The notes: generated by a model not told the origin, from the letters alone. A DNA stretch of 6,103 nt from CAUJGQ01 sp038325665 (GCA_038325665.1 JBBQJF010000325.1:1-6103); one strand, 5' to 3'; counted from the first letter of the stretch, positions 1 through 5,416 are shown. Made by a program: numbers and translations.

Positions 1-590
1 TGCCCGGCGGCGGGCGCGGCGCGGCCCGCACCTGGGAGATCGCCGAGGAGCAGGCAGCCAAGCACGGACAGACGGTCGAGCGGCGCAATTGGCGGTTGAT
101 GATGCCGATCTACATCGCCGAGACACGCGAGGAGGCGTACCGCGATGTGACGATGGGCGCGTATGACTTCCAGAAGGAATACTTTGACCGTACGCTCGGC
201 CGCACGTTTCAGTACGATGGGCCGCCGGAGAAATTCGCGGAGGTGATGGCAACGTCCGGCGGCGCCCTGATCGGCACACCCGACGACGCGGTGGAGGGTA
301 TCAAGAAGCTGGCCGAGCTGAGCGGCGGTTTCGGCGGGCTGCTCGGCCTGGCGCACGAGTGGGCGCCGACACCGAAGATTCACCACTCCTACGAGCTGTT
401 CGCCCGCTACGTGGCGCCGCATTTCCAAGGCTCGCTCGGCGGGCTGACCACGGCCCAGCGGTGGGCGGAAGAGAACCGCGACATGCTGAACGCCAACGAG
501 GTCGGCGGGGTCGTTGCCGCGTTCAAGGCTCTGGACGCGCCGGTCCCCGAGGTCGTGTACGGGCAGAAAACCGAGGACAAGGGGCAATAG
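1..590 (+). CDS. LLM class flavin-dependent oxidoreductase (luciferase-like monooxygenase), C-terminal part
   Basis: The gene enters from upstream. The reading frame is open from base 3 and gives 195 residues ending at TAG 588-590. Family members are usually about 350-400 residues, so roughly the C-terminal half is present. Visible family features are the strand 'MMPIYIAETREEA' (residues 33-45 of the fragment), the 'LIGTPDDAVEGIKKL' block that marks the late TIM-barrel region of bacterial luciferase-like proteins, and the 'GGLLGLAHEWAPTPKIHHSY' and 'ELFARYVAPHFQGS' segments. These last segments resemble the limonene 1,2-monooxygenase-like branch as I remember it. Such cytosolic enzymes use reduced FMN, delivered by a partner reductase, to oxidise small organic substrates with O2. 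The flavin-binding N-terminal half lies outside the window, so the substrate cannot be stated. An SDR follows on the same strand after 277 bases, too far apart to assume one operon. The LLM family call is firm; the limonene-like subgroup is an inference. Confidence 0.88.
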   Translation, partial: PGGGRGAARTWEIAEEQAAKHGQTVERRNWRLMMPIYIAETREEAYRDVTMGAYDFQKEYFDRTLGRTFQYDGPPEKFAEVMATSGGALIGTPDDAVEGIKKLAELSGGFGGLLGLAHEWAPTPKIHHSYELFARYVAPHFQGSLGGLTTAQRWAEENRDMLNANEVGGVVAAFKALDAPVPEVVYGQKTEDKGQ

Positions 591-629
591 CGTGTGGTCG
601 GATCAGCGATCGCGTTGTGGCGCGGAGGA

Positions 630-754
630 GGGCGACCCACCGGGTCACCCTTACCCGAGACACCCAATACACATGAATGTAGGCGACCCAACGCACCCGA
701 ACCATCCCCTGTAGGGGCGACCCGCTGGGTCGCCCTGGTCCTGGCGGGTCGCCC
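630..754. repeat. Cluster of short GGGCGACCC/GGGTCGCCC palindromic repeats
   Basis: The 277-base gap between the two oxidoreductase genes carries several copies of one 9-base unit. A perfect inverted pair, gggcgaccc at 715-723 and gggtcgccc at 727-735 with a 3-base loop (gct), forms a strong hairpin. A second pair at 630-638 and 642-650 has the same 9-3-9 layout with one mismatch in the right arm (gggtcaccc). Single half-units lie at 682-689 (ggcgaccc) and 746-754 (gggtcgccc). The motif 'catcccct' occurs at 703-710 and 761-768. I see no coding capacity here beyond shadow frames. The units look like a dispersed intergenic repeat family rather than an operator. The 715-735 hairpin could also end transcription of the upstream gene, but it has no T-run. 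I see no convincing promoter for the SDR in this gap. Confidence 0.75.
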
Positions 755-856
755 TGCACCCATCCCCTCGTCACTCATACGAATTCACAGCCGGCCGCTC
801 GGACCACAACGGGACAGATGACGTGGTATCACGCGCGAGGGCCGGCGCCCCCTATT

Positions 857-864
857 GGAGGTGG
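857..864 (+). promoter_or_regulatory. Shine-Dalgarno of the SDR gene, fixes its start
   Basis: The sequence ggaggtgg lies so that ggagg ends 6 bases before ATG 868. It is the only strong ribosome binding site near the 5' end of this frame. It therefore favours ATG 868 over the in-frame GTG at 823 (which has no such site) and over the second ATG at 874. Confidence 0.8.
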
Positions 865-867
865 ATC

Positions 868-1650
868 ATGGGCATGCTTGACGGCAAGGTAGCGGTCATC
901 ACCGGCGGCGCCAGCGGCATCGGCCGTGCCGGGGCGATCCGCTTCGCGGCGGAGGGAGCGCGGGTGGTGATCGCCGACATTCAGGAAGATGCGATGTCGC
1001 GGGTGGGCGAAGAGATCGGCGGCGATCGCTGGCTCGGTGTGCGCGCCGACATGACCGACGAGGCGCAGGTCGAGGCGATGGTCGGCCGGGCGGTGGAACG
1101 TTTTGGCCGTGTCGATATTGGCCTGTTCTGCGCCGGCACCGGCGGCGGCGGACCGGTCCACGAACTCGACAGCGCGGTGTTCGACCGGGTGATCAAGCTT
1201 AACGTGTACGGCGTGTTCTATTCGGTCAAGCACGTCGCCAAACAGATGGTTGACCAGGGCACGGGCGGATCGCTGATCGCGATCGCCAGCCTGAACGCGC
1301 GCCAAGTCGCGGAAGGCTTCACCGCCTACTGCACCAGCAAGGCGGCCGTGGCGATGATGATGCAGAACGCGGCGCTCGACCTGGGCCGCCACGGCATCCG
1401 CGCCAACTCGATCGGGCCAGGATTGGTGGAGACGCCGCTCTCGGCCCAGTTGTGGCAAAACGAGGCGATCCGAGACGCTTTCATCGCCGAGACGCCGATG
1501 GGCCGCTATTGCCAGCCGGAGGAGGTCGCCGATCTCGCACTCTATCTCGCGTCCGACGCCAGCAGCTTCATGACCGGCCAGACGCTGTACCTCGATGGCG
1601 GCCAGAGCTTGAAGAAGTACCCGGAGATGTTCGCGTTGCGTCGTGGATAG
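868..1650 (+). CDS. SDR family NAD(P)-dependent oxidoreductase (FabG-like)
   Basis: A complete 260-residue classical short-chain dehydrogenase of normal length, cytosolic and probably tetrameric. The Rossmann glycine motif TGGASGIG is at 12-19. Asp37, at the end of the second beta strand (VVIADIQ), is the usual sign of NAD(H) preference. Asp61 would contact the adenine. The catalytic tetrad is Asn112, Ser141, Tyr154 and Lys158 (YCTSK), with the normal 13-residue Ser-Tyr spacing. After it come 'IRANSIGPGLVETPL' (177-191) and the C-terminal 'YLASDASSFMTGQTLYLDGG' typical of FabG-like members. The usual NNAG motif after strand 4 reads FCAG (87-90), an uncommon variant that keeps only Ala-Gly. 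The start is chosen by the ggaggtgg site. The enzyme interconverts an alcohol and a ketone or aldehyde; the substrate cannot be read from sequence. The upstream flavin monooxygenase makes a role in oxidising a hydroxylated product plausible but unproven. Confidence 0.95.
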   Translation: MGMLDGKVAVITGGASGIGRAGAIRFAAEGARVVIADIQEDAMSRVGEEIGGDRWLGVRADMTDEAQVEAMVGRAVERFGRVDIGLFCAGTGGGGPVHELDSAVFDRVIKLNVYGVFYSVKHVAKQMVDQGTGGSLIAIASLNARQVAEGFTAYCTSKAAVAMMMQNAALDLGRHGIRANSIGPGLVETPLSAQLWQNEAIRDAFIAETPMGRYCQPEEVADLALYLASDASSFMTGQTLYLDGGQSLKKYPEMFALRRG

Positions 1651-1710
1651 CACGGCGGGTCATGCCGGCGGGATCGCGGTCCGCCAGAGATCCGGCCGCC
1701 GGCCAGCAGC

Positions 1711-1802
1711 GTATAAAGAGCGGAACCCGCGAACGCAATGCGCCCGCGGGTTCCAGAGGAGGGGGAAGCAGGACGGTCCCACGGGGGAGCCGTCCTGCTT
1801 TT
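1711..1802 (+). ncRNA. Possible small structured RNA, or structured 3' UTR of the SDR gene
   Basis: Downstream of the SDR stop lies a run of hairpins. There is an imperfect one at 1664-1703. A perfect 9-bp stem follows, ggaacccgc 1722-1730 with gcgggttcc 1746-1754. Then comes the intrinsic terminator at 1766-1802. A TATAAA box at 1712-1717 stands out in this GC-rich sequence. If used as a -10 it would start an RNA of about 80 bases that is almost exactly the two last hairpins plus the terminator. I see no good -35 at the right distance (gatccg). The next gene is on the opposite strand, so this cannot be a riboswitch for a downstream gene. The simpler reading is a long SDR 3' UTR. I recognise no known RNA family. 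Confidence 0.25.
1766..1802 (+). terminator. Intrinsic terminator after the SDR gene
   Basis: Perfect 11-bp stem aagcaggacgg (1766-1776) with ccgtcctgctt (1790-1800), a 13-base loop, and a four-T run at 1799-1802 on the plus-strand side. The reverse orientation has no comparable T-run. It is therefore assigned to + strand transcription, ending the SDR message about 120-150 bases past its stop. Confidence 0.85.
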
Positions 1803-1805
1803 CAT

Positions 1806-1832
1806 TGTGCCCTACCTGTCAAGTAGGGTACA
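1806..1832 (-). terminator. Hairpin just after the S41 peptidase stop, probable terminator without U-tract
   Basis: Inverted repeat tgtgccctac (1806-1815) with gtagggtaca (1823-1832): 10 pairs, of which one is a G-U wobble, and a 7-base loop. It begins 7 bases beyond the stop codon of the minus-strand peptidase gene, the usual place for a transcript end. On the minus strand no T-run follows (the next bases read atgaaaagc). It would act as a U-less or RNA-protecting hairpin. It also separates two convergent transcripts. Confidence 0.5.
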
Positions 1833-1839
1833 GCCCGAC

Positions 1840-3177
1840 CTAGCGCGACGCGGCAACCGGCCGGCCCGCCGGGACTTGGCCGAGCAGATAGCTGACGGCC
1901 GCTTGCAGCGCCGGATCGCCGGGACCGGTGTCGCTGATCTCATCGGGCGCCACGCCGTCCCCGCCGATCACCCGGTCGGTGGCGCCACTGAGCACGGTGA
2001 CGCTCGTCACCGACATGCCGGAGCCATCCGACAGCGCCCGTTCGAGACCTCCACTGACACAGCCGGCGCTGGGCTGACCGAAGACACGCGCCCGCCCCGT
2101 GTCCTGGAGCACCGCCGCGGTGATCTCGGAGGCAGAGGCGCTGCCCGGCCCGATCAGCACCGCCAGCGGACGCTGGACCTCGACCGGCCGGCCGCTCACC
2201 CGCAGGCTGATACGTTCGCTCCGCCCGATCAGTGTGAGCGCGGTCGTGTCGCGCGGCAGGAACGTGCCGAGCACGTTGACCAGCGCATTTTGCGCGCCGC
2301 CGCCGTTTCCACGTAGATCGAGCACCCAGCCGCTGGCCCCACGCGTCTCTAGGTCCTGGAGAGCCTCACGCAACAGCCGTTGCGATGTGCCGTTCTCGGT
2401 GAAACTGTTCAGCGCGACGACGCCGATACCGTCCGAGCGCAGCACGCTGGTGACCACTGGGATCCGGACCACGGCGCGGATGATCACGACATCGCGGGAT
2501 GTTCCTTCGACTTCGCGCATGATCGTGAGCACGACCTCCGTGCCCTCCGGGCCGCGAATGCGATTGCTCAACGCCGACACACTGTTCTCAATCGCGGGCA
2601 CGCCGTCCACGGCGAGGATTTCGTCACCGGGCAATAGCCCCGCCCGCTCGGCCGGACTGTCGGGATACACCCGCACGACGGTGTACGGCGGCCGGGGAGT
2701 GGACTGCACCCCGATTCCGGCGTATTGGATCTGGCCGGTCAATGATTGACGGAAGCGCGTGTACTCATCCGGCGTCATGAAGTAGGTGTGGCACTCGTTG
2801 CGGTTGTCGGTCATGGTGGTCAGCGCGGCGTAGGCAAGCTGCTGTCCGCTAATCCGGCCGGCGGCGCGCTGTTCCAAGTCAGCGAAGGCGGTCGCGAACG
2901 CGGTCCACGCCCGCTCGCGACCACCACCCAGGGATGGGAGCGCCGGAATCGTATCGATGCCGGCCGCGAGCGCCGCGCCTGCCGCGCCATTCCAGCCGTC
3001 CGTCAAGATATCCTCGGGCCGCAATGGTTCGACATACAGGTTGAGCAGATGATCGTATCCCTCGCGGATCACGGTCGCCGCGTCGGGCTGCTGTGCCCGC
3101 GTGGGTTGCGCCAGGGGTGTCGCGATAATCAATAGCAGGAGTAGCGCCAGGATCGGCGTGAGGCGGCGAGGGGACAT
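1840..3177 (-). CDS. Secreted PDZ-containing S41 family peptidase with Cys at the catalytic Lys position
   Basis: 445 residues, exported. The start ATG 3177-3175 has GGAGGA 3 bases upstream and opens a clear signal peptide (Arg4-Arg5, hydrophobic 8-23, likely cleavage after PTRA28). A helical N-terminal part contains the 'ECHTYFMTPDEY' block (128-139), matching the family's DPHS/T-x-Y-L motif. A PDZ domain follows at about 148-222, with carboxylate loop GIGV 154-157 and 'PAERAGLLPGDEILAVDG'. The S41 core is next: 'WVLDLRGNGGG' 284-294 (oxyanion region) and 'GSASASEITAAVLQDTGRA' 345-363, with Ser348 as predicted nucleophile. CtpA/Prc-type enzymes have Lys 25 residues after that serine; here that residue is Cys373 (SAGC). 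His130 could serve as base, as proposed for tricorn-like S41 members. Cys129 and Cys373 are the only cysteines. It lies divergent from a secreted metzincin. It may be an active protease with a non-Lys mechanism, or a weakened or regulatory one. The family call is firm; activity is inferred. Confidence 0.93.
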   Translation of the reverse strand: MSPRRLTPILALLLLLIIATPLAQPTRAQQPDAATVIREGYDHLLNLYVEPLRPEDILTDGWNGAAGAALAAGIDTIPALPSLGGGRERAWTAFATAFADLEQRAAGRISGQQLAYAALTTMTDNRNECHTYFMTPDEYTRFRQSLTGQIQYAGIGVQSTPRPPYTVVRVYPDSPAERAGLLPGDEILAVDGVPAIENSVSALSNRIRGPEGTEVVLTIMREVEGTSRDVVIIRAVVRIPVVTSVLRSDGIGVVALNSFTENGTSQRLLREALQDLETRGASGWVLDLRGNGGGAQNALVNVLGTFLPRDTTALTLIGRSERISLRVSGRPVEVQRPLAVLIGPGSASASEITAAVLQDTGRARVFGQPSAGCVSGGLERALSDGSGMSVTSVTVLSGATDRVIGGDGVAPDEISDTGPGDPALQAAVSYLLGQVPAGRPVAASR

Positions 3178-3181
3178 GGTT

Positions 3182-3203
3182 CCTCCAAACGTACGCTTTG
3201 GAG
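3182..3203 (-). promoter_or_regulatory. Hairpin that occludes the Shine-Dalgarno of the S41 peptidase gene
   Basis: In the S41 mRNA a perfect 7-bp stem, ctccaaa (3203-3197) with tttggag (3189-3183), surrounds a 7-base loop gcgtacg. The right arm contains most of the ribosome binding site GGAGGA (3186-3181), which lies 3 bases before the ATG. The SD would be paired when the hairpin forms. Three of the seven pairs are A-U next to the loop, so the stem is only moderately stable. It could make translation depend on temperature or on a binding factor. This is inferred from sequence alone. Confidence 0.4.
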
Positions 3204-3237
3204 CGCCGTGCGCGGCGGTGCGGAGCGCGCCTCTTCG

Positions 3238-3267
3238 AGCGTACCGAGCGATCGCGCGAGTCGTCAA
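3238..3267 (-). promoter_or_regulatory. Candidate sigma-70-type promoter for the S41 peptidase gene
   Basis: On the minus strand TTGACG (3267-3262, five of six to consensus) is followed after 18 bases by TACGCT (3243-3238, keeping the conserved first T, second A and last T). Transcription would start near 3231. That gives a 5' UTR of about 55 bases that includes the whole SD hairpin. The -35 is good and the -10 is weak. Confidence 0.35.
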
Positions 3268-3537
3268 CGAACCATCGCGGCAGAAACCCGCGCTATCCGG
3301 CGACCCGAAGAACGAGATTTCAGGGCAGGAGCGAAAGTTGTGCAGAGATGCGGTACGGTGACAGAGACGCTCACGGCGCCGCCTTCCCTCAACCATGCCG
3401 GGGAAGGGCACCGCGTGATAGGTTCATGAAGGGAGTTGCTCGTGCCCTTTCGAGGCGCCACCGGGGATGAAAGGTGGTGTCGTGGCCCCCGTCCGCCAAC
3501 ACCGATCACCCATCACCCATTTTCAAGGGAGAACGGG
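3268..3537. other. Intergenic region between the two divergent protease genes
   Basis: Together with 3178-3267 this makes a 360-base gap with no convincing gene. It holds an upstream region for both proteases. For the metzincin I see only a weak extended -10-like TGATAGGTT at 3416-3424 without a clear -35. A tandem 7-base repeat, tcaccca twice, is at 3506-3519. The ribosome binding site aaggga is at 3525-3530. A 14-codon frame opening at ATG 3426 has no SD of its own and is not called. Confidence 0.6.
3382..3407. repeat. Small CCTTCCC/GGGAAGG inverted repeat
   Basis: Perfect 7-bp inverted pair ccttccc (3382-3388) and gggaagg (3401-3407) with a 12-base loop. Its arms match the core of the larger hairpin at 5084-5108. 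It may be a degenerate member of the same dispersed repeat family. Its position about 130 bases before the metzincin start could also place it in that gene's leader. Confidence 0.4.
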
Positions 3538-5049
3538 ATGACGAGGCTTTCACCAGGACGCCGCGCCGCGTTGGCGGCGCTCATGATCGCGATGGCAGCG
3601 ATGGGAATGCGCGGGCGGCCGCCACTCACCGCCGTTGCCGCGACACCGCGCCTGTCAATCGATACGGTGAGCGTGACCGCCCAAAGCACATGCGGGATCC
3701 GCGGCCAGTCGCTTGACTCCGCGACGGGTGAGCCGGTCAGCGGGATGCGTAAGCTCGTGCATGAGACGGGCGCATCCACCCTGACCGCGGCAGACGGCTC
3801 ATGGGAACTGCCCGTGCCCGGACCCGACGCCTACACCGTCACCAGCTCCCACCCCGACTACGCGACATCCTCCCGGCGGTACGTGCTCGACGATACCTGT
3901 CGGGTGACGAGCGTCACGCGCGTTGCCAACCCGACCACGGCCTCGGTCGCGAGCATGGCGACGCCGTCGCCATCTCCCACGGCAGCTCCGCTGACCAACG
4001 CCCTGCAACGCTATTCCGGCGCGCTGACTATCGAGGGGCGTCCCGCCCCGGCGGGCACGCGCATCACGGCGTCCGTGGGGGACCGCACCTGCGGCAACGG
4101 CCGAACAACGGAGATCGGGCGTTACCGGCTCGATGTGGCATCCTCCATCGCGACGGCCGGCTGTGCCGTTAACGGGACAGGGGTGCGATTCGAGGTGACG
4201 CCCCCGTTCGGTAGTGGTTGGTCGATTGACAACGCCACTACCTTTCAGGCGGGCGGCGCCGCTCAGCGCGATCTGACCGTCGATCTGCGCCGCCTGGAGG
4301 CCAATATCGATAACGTGCCGTGGAACGGCATTTGGTGGGACCAGCCGGCCGCCGTGCGCATCGGAATCTGCTCGGAGATGACCCGTGCCTCGGCGACCGC
4401 GGTGCGCGAGGGGCTGGCGCAGTGGGACGACGCCCGCCGCACGCTCGGCCTGCGCGCGGGCCTTGTCGCGGACGGCGATGAGGCGTGCGACCCGTCCGGT
4501 CCTCCCGGCATCGTGGTGGTCGAGGACGAATTCGACGACCCGCGCGTGGTCGCGGGCACGCTGCCCCTTGACGCCGACCTCAATCCGGTGCGCTGCACGG
4601 CGGCGCGGCCGTGCTGGGCGGTGAAGGTGGCGATTGTCATCAACCGACCGACTCTCACACGGCTGCCGGCCCTGGACCGGGCGAACACGATGGCGCACGA
4701 GATCGGCCATGCGCTTGGTTTGGCGCACGCGCTGGCGTGTAACGGCGGCACGATCATGTGGCGCGATGAACGCTGCCGCTACCCGCTATCACACCTCGGC
4801 GTGGACGACGTCGGCGCCCTCAACAACAAGGTCGCGCGGGTGACCGGCCCAGCGGACGGGCAGCCCGTGACGGTGACGTGGCCGGGAATCGACGCCTCCG
4901 CCTCCGGCGGCGCGGGCGCGGACGGCATGGAGGCCCTGTTCGGCCGGGACCCGAGCGAGCGGACCGCGCTGACAGAGGCGGTGGCGTCGTCTCACGCCGC
5001 GATTGAATGGGAGGAATTCTCCGGCGATGATGCGAGCGCCCTGCCGTGA
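3538..5049 (+). CDS. Secreted metzincin (matrixin-like) zinc metalloprotease with N-terminal beta domains
   Basis: 503 residues. ATG 3538 is preceded by aagggaga and opens a signal peptide (Arg8-Arg9, hydrophobic 10-24, cleavage probably near AVAA35). Residues about 52-125 resemble a carboxypeptidase-regulatory or transthyretin-like beta domain ('GIRGQSLDSATGEPVSGM', 'TAADGSWELPVPGPDAYTV'). A Ser/Pro/Thr linker (about 133-151) leads to a second similar unit at about 158-250. The catalytic domain begins near 258. A helix with 'AVREGLAQWDDA' and strand 'AVKVAIVIN' lead into HEIGHALGLAH 387-397 (zinc ligands His387, His391 and His397, general base Glu388). 'GTIMW' follows, with Met407 as Met-turn. 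Ten cysteines fall in plausible pairs: 52/121, 185/209, 278/317, 353/359 and 401/413. I see no PRCGxPD-type cysteine switch. The acidic tail after about 465 is of unknown role. It probably cleaves extracellular protein; the substrate is unknown. It is divergent from the S41 peptidase, so the two may share regulation. Confidence 0.9.
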   Translation: MTRLSPGRRAALAALMIAMAAMGMRGRPPLTAVAATPRLSIDTVSVTAQSTCGIRGQSLDSATGEPVSGMRKLVHETGASTLTAADGSWELPVPGPDAYTVTSSHPDYATSSRRYVLDDTCRVTSVTRVANPTTASVASMATPSPSPTAAPLTNALQRYSGALTIEGRPAPAGTRITASVGDRTCGNGRTTEIGRYRLDVASSIATAGCAVNGTGVRFEVTPPFGSGWSIDNATTFQAGGAAQRDLTVDLRRLEANIDNVPWNGIWWDQPAAVRIGICSEMTRASATAVREGLAQWDDARRTLGLRAGLVADGDEACDPSGPPGIVVVEDEFDDPRVVAGTLPLDADLNPVRCTAARPCWAVKVAIVINRPTLTRLPALDRANTMAHEIGHALGLAHALACNGGTIMWRDERCRYPLSHLGVDDVGALNNKVARVTGPADGQPVTVTWPGIDASASGGAGADGMEALFGRDPSERTALTEAVASSHAAIEWEEFSGDDASALP

Positions 5050-5083
5050 GACGGCCTAACCACGAGGCCACCTAACCCCCCGG

Positions 5084-5108
5084 CCCCCTTCCCTGCAAGG
5101 GAAGGGGG
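5084..5108. repeat. CCCCCTTCCCT/AGGGAAGGGGG hairpin, possible end of the metzincin transcript
   Basis: Perfect 11-bp inverted repeat, cccccttccct 5084-5094 and agggaaggggg 5098-5108, with the 3-base loop gca, starting 34 bases after the metzincin stop. No T-run follows on either strand. Pyrimidine/purine palindromes of this kind recur between genes in Chloroflexota-like genomes. I read it as a dispersed repeat that may double as a transcript-end hairpin. Confidence 0.65.
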
Positions 5109-5139
5109 AGACCACCGGGCCTCCGATCCCCTGAATCTG

Positions 5140-5175
5140 TCTCCCCTCCCCTACCGGGGGAGGGATCGGGGGAGA
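5140..5175. repeat. Second polypyrimidine/polypurine hairpin repeat
   Basis: ccctcccc at 5144-5151 pairs with ggggaggg at 5157-5164 around a 5-base loop. Alternatively, the outer tctcccc (5140-5146) pairs with ggggaga (5169-5175), leaving a bulge. It is the same strand-asymmetric C-then-G style as the hairpin 32 bases before it. It is probably another member of the intergenic repeat family. No coding function is seen. Confidence 0.6.
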
Positions 5176-5184
5176 GGTCATACA

Positions 5185-5318
5185 TCCCAACTAATTAGGC
5201 GAATCAACAATTGTTTTGAATCTGGCGACTGTTCAGCAGATCGCGGCCCCGTTCAGCGTCCATCGCCGGTCGCCTGCTCAGATTGAAAAGAATTGTTGAG
5301 TCCTCTGATTAGTTGGGA
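5185..5318. repeat. 134-base AT-rich imperfect palindrome with 40-base arms, MITE-like
   Basis: The left arm 5185-5224 (begins tcccaactaattag, ends gaatctg) and the reverse complement of the right arm 5279-5318 match at 34 of 40 positions without gaps. The pairing continues after a 4-base bulge with ggcgac 5224-5229 against gtcgcc 5269-5274. The central 39 bases contain the heptamer gttcagc twice (5231-5237 and 5251-5257). The arms are far richer in A/T than anything nearby, and the left arm holds a perfect 10-base palindrome aacaattgtt (5206-5215). No open frame of substance lies inside. The direct flanks share only 'ca' (5183-5184 and 5319-5320), too short to prove a target duplication. It could be a non-autonomous mobile element, or a long RNA hairpin. 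Confidence 0.7.
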
Positions 5319-5374
5319 CAGATGGGTCAACGAGCGGCCCACGCGAGTGAGGGTGATTGGAGGGTATTCGGGGG

Positions 5375-5407
5375 CGAGGGCGCCTGATGCACCATCAGAC
5401 GCCCTCG
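5375..5407 (-). terminator. Strong hairpin just after the DUF4331 gene, probable terminator
   Basis: cgagggcg (5375-5382) pairs with cgccctcg (5400-5407). After one C/A mismatch, ctgatg (5384-5389) pairs with catcag (5393-5398), closing a 3-base loop. It starts 9 bases beyond the stop codon of the minus-strand DUF4331 gene. The minus-strand continuation is cccccgaata, without a U-tract. It would therefore be a U-less hairpin like the one after the S41 gene. Confidence 0.55.
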
Positions 5408-5416
5408 TCGTCGCGC

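Noticed and set aside
829..1653. Long minus-strand open frame (274 codons) opposite the SDR gene
   Set aside because: It is the antisense shadow of a gene with a complete SDR motif set. Its product is rich in His/Arg/Asp with no recognisable domain.
1722..1802. T-box or other riboswitch
   Set aside because: The hairpin plus terminator layout is suggestive, but there is no T-box core sequence and no + strand gene follows to be controlled.
1738..2316. 192-codon plus-strand frame overlapping the end of the S41 gene
   Set aside because: It runs through the terminator hairpin and antisense to conserved S41 sequence, and has no recognisable domain.
3178..3411. 78-residue N-terminal extension of the S41 gene up to base 3411
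   Set aside because: It would bury the signal peptide inside the protein and has no conserved content. ATG 3177 has an SD directly upstream.
3426..3470. 14-codon leader peptide frame before the metzincin
   Set aside because: No ribosome binding site, no codon run suggesting attenuation, and no terminator/antiterminator pair linked to it.
3799..4728. 309-codon minus-strand open frame opposite the metzincin
   Set aside because: Arg/His/Gly-rich low-complexity product, a typical GC-rich shadow. The plus strand encodes HEIGHALGLAH and a signal peptide.
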